Shown here in pieces: positions 1 to 5,521 of a DNA stretch of 8,770 nucleotides (the stretch's first letter is position 1; each line of letters begins with the position of its first letter). A program made the position numbers and the translations under genes. The notes under the pieces are model-generated. The model was given only the letters and a program-made list of their open reading frames with translations, searched no databases and was not told where the DNA came from. The stretch is from CAXXOK01 sp035353235 (GTDB taxonomy: Bacteria; Bacillota; Clostridia; Christensenellales; Aristaeellaceae), in the NCBI GenBank assembly GCA_035353235.1, contig DAOPZG010000112.1:1-8770 (forward strand). Direction: 5' to 3'.

Positions 1-60
1 GGTTAGAGCGCCACGTTGACATCGTGGAGGTCGATGGTTCGAGCCCATTTAATCCCACCA
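1..60 (+). tRNA. tRNA-Val (anticodon GAC), 5' end outside window
   Basis: This is the 3' four-fifths of a tRNA gene. The anticodon stem CCACG (11-15) pairs with CGTGG (23-27) around the loop TTGACAT, giving anticodon GAC at 18-20, which reads the Val codon GUC. The T arm is GATGG (33-37), loop TTCGAGC, CCATT (45-49). The acceptor strand TAATCCC (50-56), discriminator A57 and an encoded CCA (58-60) follow. The missing 5' part should begin GGGATTA. A tRNA 3' end next to an integrase gene is the classic attachment site of a temperate phage. Confidence 0.93.
23..60. other. Probable prophage attachment (att) core in tRNA-Val 3' end
   Basis: Inferred from context. A tyrosine integrase gene starts its 3' flank less than 200 bp away, arm-type repeats lie between, and phage genes begin immediately after the tRNA. 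Phage integrases of this family commonly recombine within the anticodon-to-CCA half of a tRNA and restore the gene on integration. The exact crossover segment cannot be fixed because the partner att site lies outside the window. Confidence 0.45.
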
Positions 61-66
61 ACCCAC

Positions 67-104
67 AACTCCTTGAACCGTAACGGTTTGAGGGGTTTTT
101 CTTT
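67..104 (+). terminator. Rho-independent terminator of the tRNA transcript
   Basis: CCTTGAACCG (71-80) pairs with CGGTTTGAGG (84-93) over a 3-nt TAA loop, with two G-U wobbles. The stem can be lengthened by AACT/GGTT at 67-70 and 94-97. It is followed by a T-rich tract (96-104, TTTTTCTTT). It sits 6 nt after the CCA end and would end transcription of tRNA-Val before the phage DNA. Confidence 0.8.
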
Positions 105-153
105 ACCCTGTTTTCGTCAACAAATAATCACCTTCCATCAAAAACCGCGTAAT

Positions 154-174
154 TATCACAAAATTTATCACAAA
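154..174 (+). repeat. Arm-type integrase site pair 1 (TATCACAAA x2)
   Basis: TATCACAAA occurs at 154-162 and again at 166-174, a 12-nt step. The same arrangement recurs about 80 bp away at 233-253. Paired short direct repeats between an integrase gene and its att core are typical of arm-type sites bound by the N-terminal domain of tyrosine integrases. The function is inferred from position and spacing. Confidence 0.6.
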
Positions 175-232
175 TCCGTCATTTAGAGGCCTCGTAACCC
201 TTACCCCGTATACCTTTGAACCGCCTCGGCAT

Positions 233-253
233 TATCACAAAATCGATCACAAA
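233..253 (+). repeat. Arm-type integrase site pair 2 (TATCACAAA / GATCACAAA)
   Basis: TATCACAAA at 233-241 and GATCACAAA at 245-253 repeat the 12-nt step of pair 1. The longer word ATTATCACAAAAT is shared with pair 1. The last copy overlaps the integrase stop codon (247-249). It probably binds the integrase arm domain. Confidence 0.6.
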
Positions 254-1353
254 GTCACTGTTGTCAGCTTCTCCACCTCAGCCAGCCGTTTCATAATCCC
301 CTCATGTCTTGCCCTGGCATACACCGTTTCCACCATCCTTGTATCAGCGTGCCCCATTACGTCTGCCACCTGTGCCGACGTCATCCCGCTTTCTTTAAGT
401 TGAGTCCCGAACGTTGCTCGGAAATCGTAATCGGTATACCCCTCAAGTCCTAGATGCTTAAATGCGCTGTCGCTGACTCGCGCCGCCTTAGAGTAGCACC
501 ATGGCTTCTCCCCTCCGCATATAAACCCGCTGGATTGTCTCTCTGGGAGTAGAATATCCACCAGCGATTTCGGAAACAGCACCGTCCGCCCGGAGCGTTT
601 GCTTTTGGGCTTTCCTACGTGCGGCTTGTTGTTGCCGGGATACGTCACCGCCTTTATAACCGTCCCATACTGCCTTTCAAGGTCCGTTTCCTCCCATGAC
701 ATCCCTCGTACCTCTTCCGGCCGCATTCCGGTACTAGTGAGTAGCGCCATATACACTCGCTCGTCCCGATCTTCCAACGTTGGAATCTTCTTTCGGATCT
801 CCGCCGCCAGCTTATCCGGCAAAGCCTCATGGTGCCCCGCTTCTTCCGCCCGTATCGTCAACAACGTCTGCTTAAACGGCGTATCTTTCACAATCCGCAT
901 TTCCAAGGCCACCTTGAATATCCGGCTCATCAATCCGCCAACCCGCTCAATCGTTTTGGCGTTCAGGTTTTTCTTTCTCCCGCGCTCAGCCGCCGTTGCC
1001 ATCCAGTCGTAGAATTGCTGAATGGTCGCCACGCTCACCTGATCCATCGGCAGGTCGCCCATAAAGGGCACAATATTTAGCTCGATGTACTGGCGGTAGT
1101 TTTCCCGTGTTGTCGGGGCTAAATGGGTTATAAAGGTCGGCGCATAGGTTTCTTGGATAAACGTCCGAACCGTCACGGAAGGTTTTTGGCTTTCCTCGAA
1201 GGCAGAAGCCCCGGGTAGCATTCCGGCGCCCACTAAAACCTTTGCAATATTCGCTTGCAGTTCGGATTTCGTATTCCCCGTAGCCCAGCGGTATTCCGCC
1301 GTTCCGTCCGCCAAAGTGCCGATTTGCACCCGCTCTTTGAATTGTTTAGACAT
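247..1353 (-). CDS. int: Phage integrase, tyrosine recombinase family
   Basis: This enzyme performs site-specific strand exchange between the phage att site and the tRNA-Val gene. From the chosen ATG the protein has 368 aa, normal for this family. The order is an N-terminal arm-binding segment (about 5-45), a SAM-like core-binding domain (about 60-170) and a catalytic domain. Catalytic residues visible are R211 (GMRPEE), a lysine near 250-252, R312 in YDFR, H335 (MGH) and the nucleophile Y345 (TVYAR). The first His of the usual HxxR box is Tyr309. Start choice: ATG at 1353 has GAGGAG 11 nt upstream, and a TTGACA/TATTGT promoter lies just upstream of that. The frame stays open to an ATG at 1485 (site AAAGGGG) and a GTG at 1503, so a 44-50 aa longer form is possible. 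The gene reads towards the att site, in the same direction as the lysis genes. Confidence 0.93.
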   Translation of the reverse strand: MSKQFKERVQIGTLADGTAEYRWATGNTKSELQANIAKVLVGAGMLPGASAFEESQKPSVTVRTFIQETYAPTFITHLAPTTRENYRQYIELNIVPFMGDLPMDQVSVATIQQFYDWMATAAERGRKKNLNAKTIERVGGLMSRIFKVALEMRIVKDTPFKQTLLTIRAEEAGHHEALPDKLAAEIRKKIPTLEDRDERVYMALLTSTGMRPEEVRGMSWEETDLERQYGTVIKAVTYPGNNKPHVGKPKSKRSGRTVLFPKSLVDILLPERQSSGFICGGEKPWCYSKAARVSDSAFKHLGLEGYTDYDFRATFGTQLKESGMTSAQVADVMGHADTRMVETVYARARHEGIMKRLAEVEKLTTVTL

Positions 1354-1429
1354 ATCTTCGCACACTCCTCGCTCTGCGTTTGATATGCCCGTATAGTCCA
1401 TTATGCCATTGTCAAGGTTCGGCATCATC

Positions 1430-1458
1430 ACAATAACGGCAACTCCAGCTTTTGTCAA
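1430..1458 (-). promoter_or_regulatory. Candidate integrase promoter
   Basis: On the minus strand a perfect -35 TTGACA (1458-1453) is followed after exactly 17 nt by TATTGT (1435-1430, 4 of 6 to the -10 consensus). Transcription would start near 1423, upstream of the ATG at 1353 but downstream of the ATG at 1485. A second TTGACA at 1415-1410 lacks a well-spaced -10. Not experimentally supported. Confidence 0.5.
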
Positions 1459-1508
1459 GATACCGGCAAGGTCTCTTATGTCCATTCTTATCGCCCCTTT
1501 CACGATGC

Positions 1509-1541
1509 GAAAAAAGAAAAGGACGTGCTTGCGGCGCGTCC
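1509..1541 (-). terminator. Rho-independent terminator after the lysis cassette
   Basis: On the minus strand GGACGCGC (1541-1534) and GCACGTCC (1528-1521) form an 8-bp stem (one G-U) around a 5-nt loop, followed by TTTTCTTTTTTC (1520-1509). It lies about 75 nt after the holin stop, so it should end the late tail-DGR-lysis transcript and insulate the integrase gene. Confidence 0.85.
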
Positions 1542-1597
1542 AGTTCTTTTACCTTGCTAGGATAGCATAAAAACCCGTCACCTGCGTCCGGCATTTT

Positions 1598-1630
1598 CTA
1601 ATCTAGAATAGCCGTTCTATTCTAGGTTAG
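1598..1630. repeat. 14-bp inverted repeat at the holin 3' end
   Basis: CTAATCTAGAATAG (1598-1611) and CTATTCTAGGTTAG (1617-1630) are inverted copies with 13 of 14 matches around a CCGTT spacer. It includes the holin stop codon. On the minus strand no T-tract follows, so it does not look like a terminator. It could slow 3' decay of the mRNA or bind a dimeric protein; the role is unknown. Confidence 0.6.
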
Positions 1631-1967
1631 TCGCCTGCGTGTTACTCACTTGGCTGCTATCCACCATAAACGTTACGCTGCTCTTGCCGACGATGTTCTC
1701 AAGGGAGGAGTCCAGGCTGATGGAAACAACTCCGCCTTCTTCCGTGGCGCTTTGAACAACCAGCGTGCCGTCGCCCTTGTAATTGGCCGAGCTGATCCCA
1801 AGTAAAAGTCCAAGCAGGGTATCAATCGCGGTAATCGACCCCACCACCTGCTCGGCATAGGGGAATCCCCAGATCGAAGCCAAAGTGAAGTAAAGCGTGC
1901 CGATTCCCGGCAACAGGTACTGAGCGATCCATTTCAGCGTGTCATACGCTTTATTGCTTAACGTCAT
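1617..1967 (-). CDS. Phage holin, Dp-1-like family
   Basis: A small membrane protein of 116 aa. The N-terminal half resembles the Dp-1-type holins of Gram-positive phages: a short amphipathic start, membrane segment 1 at about 12-34 and membrane segment 2 at about 40-59, with the characteristic LPGIGTLYF and AIDTLLGLLLGIS stretches. Holins assemble in the cytoplasmic membrane and make the lesion that releases or activates the endolysin. After the second membrane segment there is an unusual tail of about 55 residues, polar and rich in V, S and T. ATG at 1967 is preceded by AAGGAGG about 12 nt upstream, overlapping the end of the upstream gene's trailer. It is the last gene of the lysis cassette. 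Assignment is from remembered family similarity. Confidence 0.82.
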   Translation of the reverse strand: MTLSNKAYDTLKWIAQYLLPGIGTLYFTLASIWGFPYAEQVVGSITAIDTLLGLLLGISSANYKGDGTLVVQSATEEGGVVSISLDSSLENIVGKSSVTFMVDSSQVSNTQATNLE

Positions 1968-1990
1968 TTTTTTGATTTCCTCCTTAACGG

Positions 1991-2314
1991 TTATTTGTCC
2001 CTGAGCGGCAATTTCTCGTCCATCTCCATTTTGAGTCGTTTTGCAGACCCATTGCCTCCCATTTTTTCATAAGGCTTGTAGAGGTATTCGTAGAAATTCT
2101 CGTATTCGTCCTTGGTTATCCAGCGGTTGCCGTCCTCGTCTTTTCTGTTCAAATAGTACATTCCAAGATACATGATCCTGTCATGCGCTAGCCCAAGTAG
2201 CAGTTGAGACGCGAGGCCTCGCCGGTCGCAGGATCGCTGCATCATCGCCCAAAATCCGGAAGATGCCAGCACGCTCCCTAAAACGGTCAAAATCGTTTGT
2301 AAGGTCTGGTCCAA
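1991..2314 (-). CDS. Small phage membrane protein in the lysis cassette (holin-like)
   Basis: A protein of 107 aa with one hydrophobic N-terminal segment (about 4-25) and a charged cytoplasmic part. The latter has GLAHDRIMYLGMYYL, ITKDEYENFYEYLYKPYE and a GGNGSAKR motif. Proteins of this kind are common beside holins and endolysins in Bacillota prophages, usually left as hypothetical. It could be a second holin, an antiholin or a lysis regulator. The only reasonable start is TTG at 2314, because TGA codons lie in frame just upstream; GGAAG stands 9 nt before it. It begins 23 nt after the r1t-like holin gene and ends 23 nt before the next. Confidence 0.75.
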   Translation of the reverse strand: MDQTLQTILTVLGSVLASSGFWAMMQRSCDRRGLASQLLLGLAHDRIMYLGMYYLNRKDEDGNRWITKDEYENFYEYLYKPYEKMGGNGSAKRLKMEMDEKLPLRDK

Positions 2315-2337
2315 CGGTCATCACTTCCAATCCATGC

Positions 2338-2697
2338 TCAGCCGTTGCTGTCGTCTTTGTCTGGCTGGGCATTACTGTTTGTTTTCGCTCTGGCGATTGC
2401 CAATTTCGTCTGCGCCGCATCCAAACCGGTTTTTCCGGGGCTCAATACCGGCATCAGCACCGTGTTCCAGGCCGCGGATACGCCGGCCGAACCGGCGCTC
2501 AATGCAAACCCGAGCCAGAAAGTACCGCTCAAATCCTTAGCAAAATTTACACCGGTCAACGCGGTTACAGCGTAGGTAATAGCAATCTGAAAAAAGGTTT
2601 TCAGCGCTCTTACGGCAACATCCGCCCAGTCGATCGTCAACAATTCCATGTAATACTTGTGACCGGCGGCTTTCAGTTTTTGCAAGGCGTTTTTCAT
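2338..2697 (-). CDS. Phage holin, r1t-like
   Basis: A protein of 119 aa with two membrane segments (about 35-51 and 59-84) in the pattern of r1t-type holins: FFQIAITYAVTALTGVNF, then FWLGFALSAGSAGVSAAWN, then PVL. The C-terminal tail (about 90-119) is charged and hydrophilic. It would cooperate with the endolysin encoded directly upstream. ATG at 2697 is preferred because AGAGGTG lies 4 nt upstream, inside the last codons of the endolysin gene; a TTG five codons further up is possible but puts that ribosome site inside the coding region. Only one base separates it from the endolysin stop, so translation is probably coupled. Confidence 0.83.
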   Translation of the reverse strand: MKNALQKLKAAGHKYYMELLTIDWADVAVRALKTFFQIAITYAVTALTGVNFAKDLSGTFWLGFALSAGSAGVSAAWNTVLMPVLSPGKTGLDAAQTKLAIARAKTNSNAQPDKDDSNG

Positions 2698-2698
2698 A

Positions 2699-3487
2699 TT
2701 ACACCTCTTCAAACTGTAAGAACTTCGTCATCATATATCCCACACGTGAACGGGATCGCACCTTGCACCACGTTTCGCCACGTTCCAATACCTCTACTTC
2801 GGTTCCGACTTCCCGCGTCCAGTACAAATCGCAGCTCGTCGAAGGTTTGGCCCGGATCTTCACCGGCTTTCCGTTATCGGCATACACGGTAGCGGGTATC
2901 ACGTCGTACGTACCTTCTTCGGGCGCGTCTTCGGTTTCATTACCATCCTCGTCATACGCCGGCTCGCTCGTTTCAATGCCTGCGCCAAGGGTAACCCCCG
3001 GGGTTACCTCTTCGCCGTAATCGATATCCTTAAACCAGACAACGTGGGTCCATCCATTTTGAAGCGTGGTCCCGGCGACTCGCTGCATACTGTCTGAGGA
3101 ATGGATGGCGTTGCATGTGCGCTTGAAAATAGCGCCTTTAGCGTAGTCTTTGATCGCCAAATCATCCCCGATGTATAATCCGACATGGCTAAAATCGCCA
3201 AGCCCATCCCCCTGATACTTGGCGGGCAGACCGCTTTCGTCATCTTCGTGGATCATCAGCCCTGCGCCGGGTACCAGCTTTCCTTCCGCTTCCGCGTTTT
3301 CGATCGTGCCCATCCATACGATTGCGTTTCGGGCCATGTCGTTGGAGCCTGAGTATTCCATCGTACCGCCAGCTCTTTGCACCGCTTCCTCCACAAAGTC
3401 CTGGCAGTCCATATCAGCGTAAGAATGCCCTTCTTTCCAAATGCTAATGGCATTTTGGGCAACCTCAAAATTCGTAGGCTTAGCCAT
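2699..3487 (-). CDS. Endolysin: NlpC/P60 peptidase with C-terminal SH3 domain
   Basis: A 262-aa peptidoglycan hydrolase for host lysis. The NlpC/P60-type cysteine peptidase domain (about 5-155) shows the nucleophile in MDCQDFV (Cys28), the His in DFSHVGLYIG (His101) and a likely third residue in IHSS (His129). An acidic linker (about 156-195, rich in E, D, T, P) leads to a bacterial SH3 cell-wall-binding domain (about 198-259; VKIRAKPS, WCKVRS, GYMMTKFL). There is no signal peptide, so export would depend on the holins encoded downstream. Start ATG at 3487 has GAGGAGGGG a few bases upstream, encoded by the last codons of the reverse transcriptase; only one base separates the two genes. Confidence 0.92.
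   Translation of the reverse strand: MAKPTNFEVAQNAISIWKEGHSYADMDCQDFVEEAVQRAGGTMEYSGSNDMARNAIVWMGTIENAEAEGKLVPGAGLMIHEDDESGLPAKYQGDGLGDFSHVGLYIGDDLAIKDYAKGAIFKRTCNAIHSSDSMQRVAGTTLQNGWTHVVWFKDIDYGEEVTPGVTLGAGIETSEPAYDEDGNETEDAPEEGTYDVIPATVYADNGKPVKIRAKPSTSCDLYWTREVGTEVEVLERGETWCKVRSRSRVGYMMTKFLQFEEV
2990..3008. repeat. 19-bp near-perfect palindrome inside the endolysin linker
   Basis: GGTAACCCC and GGGGTTACC flank a single central C. It falls in the region encoding the linker between the peptidase and SH3 domains. It could mark a recombination joint between modules, or be coincidence of Val-Thr-Pro-Gly codons. Confidence 0.55.
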
Positions 3488-3488
3488 G

Positions 3489-4679
3489 CTACCCCTCCTC
3501 TATCGTCATTTTCTGATTTTGTATCGTGATCTTTTTATGGTAAAGACTCTCGTAAAGAGCGATCATGCCTGTTCGTTGCTGCCGGGTCATCAGCTTGTAG
3601 AAGCTTCCCATCCAACTTCGAAACATGTCTTCGGCGCAAGCATACTCCCGTTCGCCATTGGCTACTTTAACGGCGAGCTTTTTCAGCTTCGTCCGCATGG
3701 CTGTGATCCTGCTGGATGCCGCCAGCTTGCGTATCTTACCGTTCGGGCCAAGCGTATACTTAACTTGCAGAAACTTGAATGCTCCGCCAATCTTTACAAT
3801 CTTCGTTTTCTTGTCGTTGATGTGGATTCCATATTCCGCGGCGATCTTTTGGATCTCTGCCAGCATGTCCGTAAGTGCCTCTTTGCTGGGGTTCATGATA
3901 TACCAGTCGTCCGAATACCGCCCGTAATATTTTTGACCTCTCACGTATTTTACGTAGTTGTCGATTCGGTAAGGATAGTAAATCCCGATTACCTGCGATA
4001 ACTGATCGCCAATGCTTACGGATTTGTCCATCCACCGCTCGCCGGTTAAAAGCTCTCTGGGCGTTTTTCGGTGCTCCAGCTTGTTGAATAACAAAGCGTT
4101 TCGGTTCTCATACGCCTCGTCGGACCAATGTGATACGTCAACCTTGAATTCGTCAAAGATCAGGTTGAGCAACCACGTAATGAACGCATCGTCGTCAACC
4201 AGCCGGCTAAGCTCCCGCTTCGCCGTTTCATGCAGGATGTTGTCGTAGAATTTGGAGAAATCCCCAAACAGAATCCATCCGTCGTTTCCATATTCCTGAT
4301 AATATTTGTGAAGGTGTATATCAAAGCGTTTTCGTTGCTGCGCTATTCCTCTGCCCTTGATCGACGCGCAGTTATCATAGATGATGCGCTTTCTCGCCTC
4401 GGGCAGTAAAACGTCGTCGCATAAAGCGTGCCGCACAATTCGGTCTTTGATCTTAATGCTGGTAATAGGTCTTACACGGCCTCTTTCGTGAAGCGTGAAC
4501 TCCGCTTTCTTACCATTTTGAAGGGTTTGATTGCGGAGGTCATCTTGTAGCTCAAAGATATACCGCAAATAATTCAGTGCGAATTTCTGCGTCGTTTCTT
4601 TCCACTTGCTTCCTTTGATCGAGGCAGTGTAAGCCTTGTATAGAGTGTTGGCGTCGCACAGGATCTCTTCATACGTCAT
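3489..4679 (-). CDS. DGR reverse transcriptase
   Basis: A 396-aa reverse transcriptase that copies the TR RNA with adenine-directed errors, making the mutated cDNA that replaces the VR. Motifs: RPITSIKIKDRIVRHAL (about 70-86, the early RT fingers motif), GDFSKFYDNI (139-148, first catalytic Asp140), IGDQLSQ (223-229) and YSDD (255-258, the other two catalytic Asp). The IGxxxSQ box is the signature that separates DGR enzymes from group II intron and retron RTs. Length is typical and no maturase or endonuclease domain follows. ATG at 4679 is preferred; GTG at 4688 is an alternative, and neither has more than a weak GGTG site. The gene follows the TR and ends one base before the endolysin, whose ribosome site lies in its last codons. 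Confidence 0.96.
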   Translation of the reverse strand: MTYEEILCDANTLYKAYTASIKGSKWKETTQKFALNYLRYIFELQDDLRNQTLQNGKKAEFTLHERGRVRPITSIKIKDRIVRHALCDDVLLPEARKRIIYDNCASIKGRGIAQQRKRFDIHLHKYYQEYGNDGWILFGDFSKFYDNILHETAKRELSRLVDDDAFITWLLNLIFDEFKVDVSHWSDEAYENRNALLFNKLEHRKTPRELLTGERWMDKSVSIGDQLSQVIGIYYPYRIDNYVKYVRGQKYYGRYSDDWYIMNPSKEALTDMLAEIQKIAAEYGIHINDKKTKIVKIGGAFKFLQVKYTLGPNGKIRKLAASSRITAMRTKLKKLAVKVANGEREYACAEDMFRSWMGSFYKLMTRQQRTGMIALYESLYHKKITIQNQKMTIEEG

Positions 4680-4786
4680 TTTATTCACCGTAATAACAAT
4701 ACTTACCGTAGTAAATTGTTTCTGGCTTTATCTTTCTTCCTTTCGGAACGGAGGCTTTCTCCTTCTTCGTTGGTTAAGCGAAGAAT
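4680..4786 (-). other. Structured spacer between TR and RT (part of the DGR RNA)
   Basis: This 107-nt non-coding stretch follows the TR in the transcript. On the minus strand four small hairpins are visible. One of 7 bp abuts the TR (4779-4785 with 4763-4769). TTCC-GAAA-GGAA lies at 4748-4737 with a GNRA loop. TTAC-TACG-GTAA lies at 4714-4703 with a UNCG-type loop. TTATT-ACGGTG-AATAA lies at 4696-4681 and holds the weak RT ribosome site in its loop. In the studied Bordetella phage DGR the region after the TR is needed for cDNA priming and binding of RT and Avd; the same role is inferred here. Confidence 0.6.
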
Positions 4787-4874
4787 CCGGACGAACCCCA
4801 TTAGAGTTCGAAGCGTTGTTGTAGTTCGCATTGCCATTGTTGTTCACATTGGCGAAGTTAGCAGCCGACACAAC
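4787..4874 (-). repeat. DGR template repeat (TR)
   Basis: This 88-bp segment aligns without gaps to the VR at 5899-5986 (constant offset 1112). All 16 mismatches are at TR adenines on the coding strand (5 to C, 8 to G, 3 to T). It holds 23 adenines, arranged as 11 AAY codons and one TAC in the target's frame, so mutation cannot create stop codons. The first 15 bases and the last 14 bases, GGGGTTCGTCCGG included, are unchanged. Homology stops at 4875 on the 5' side and decays with an indel past 4787. It lies 19 nt after the Avd stop and about 108 nt before the RT start. Confidence 0.97.
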
Positions 4875-4893
4875 ACGCGTAACAGAAGACCCC

Positions 4894-5373
4894 CTACAGG
4901 TATGCTTTAATCTTGTTGTCTTTCTGGCGCCACTTCTTAATCAGACCGATCTCTCGGTCTATGGCCTCTATGTACCGTCGGTAGGCGTTTATGTCTACCT
5001 TGAAAACCTCCACAAGCCTTTGCAGTTCTTTAACGATCCGTTCGCAATCAACCAGCGCGCTGTTCTGGTAATATCTTCGCTGTTCGTATTCTGCCATCGT
5101 AGTCGGAAATATGGAGTTGGCGGCCCTCACGTTACCGGTAAGGCTTGACGCGTGGCTGTCGATTCGTTGTTTGAATTCGCCCATCAGAAACCGATATTTT
5201 GCGAAAGCTTCCCTGTCGTTTTTTCGGCAGGCAAACCGGGCGACTACGTAATCGTTCATGTCACGTATGCCAAAGTCGCGCTGCATAAACTCAATCAGCA
5301 TGTTATGCAGTTCTATCGAAAACGTGAGAGCCTCAAATTTGGATTCTTTTCGGTTCGCCTTAAGTACGCTCAT
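4894..5373 (-). CDS. avd: DGR accessory variability determinant (Avd-like)
   Basis: This is the accessory protein that binds the DGR reverse transcriptase and RNA and is needed for mutagenic homing. It has 159 aa, is mostly helical, highly charged and without membrane segments, matching the four-helix-bundle Avd family, in the longer form found in Bacillota phage DGRs. Recognisable stretches are RDFGIRD (32-38), ANSIFPTTMAEYEQRRYYQN (85-104) and KVDINAYRRYI to KKWRQKDNKI (125-155), with a basic C-terminus suited to nucleic acid binding. ATG at 5373 overlaps the stop of the XkdX-like gene (ATGA), with GGGGAAG 8 nt upstream. It ends 19 nt before the TR. Assignment rests on these stretches and on its position between TR and target. 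Confidence 0.9.
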   Translation of the reverse strand: MSVLKANRKESKFEALTFSIELHNMLIEFMQRDFGIRDMNDYVVARFACRKNDREAFAKYRFLMGEFKQRIDSHASSLTGNVRAANSIFPTTMAEYEQRRYYQNSALVDCERIVKELQRLVEVFKVDINAYRRYIEAIDREIGLIKKWRQKDNKIKAYL

Positions 5374-5507
5374 TCATAAACTTCCCCGGTGATTTGCTGA
5401 TACTCCGCCTCCGTAATCCATCCCTTTACAACGGCAGCCCTCACGCGAGTCAAATCCCAAGCGCGCATCTCATAGTAATATGCTACAAGTTGATATTTCG
5501 GGCTCAT
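5370..5507 (-). CDS. XkdX-like small phage protein
   Basis: A 45-aa protein starting MSPKYQLVAYYYEMRAWDL and ending KGWITEAEYQQITGEVYE. The pattern of aromatic N-terminus, then KGWIT, then E-Y-I-TGE-Y matches the XkdX family of small proteins encoded near the tail-fibre and lysis genes of Bacillota phages, whose function is not established. ATG at 5507 has AAGGAGG about 8 nt upstream, overlapping the upstream gene's TAA. Its TGA overlaps the Avd start as ATGA, so Avd is probably made by translational coupling. Confidence 0.82.
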   Translation of the reverse strand: MSPKYQLVAYYYEMRAWDLTRVRAAVVKGWITEAEYQQITGEVYE

Positions 5508-5521
5508 ATCTCGTTTCCTCC

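Noticed and set aside
105..246. A small gene (excisionase or regulator) between tRNA and integrase
   Set aside because: I see no open frame with a ribosome site of useful length in this stretch; it holds the arm-type repeats and otherwise nothing I can identify.
1412..1594. 60-aa minus-strand frame upstream of the integrase
   Set aside because: It runs through the terminator hairpin and out of frame through the integrase leader. It lacks a ribosome site and family-like features.
2263..2892. Plus-strand 209-aa frame across the holin and endolysin genes
   Set aside because: It is opposite three compact minus-strand genes with good ribosome sites, and its translation shows no domain-like pattern.
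3489..4679. Group II intron, retron or abortive-infection reverse transcriptase
   Set aside because: There is no maturase or endonuclease domain and no intron or msr/msd structure. The IGxxxSQ motif, the TR/VR pair and Avd identify a DGR.
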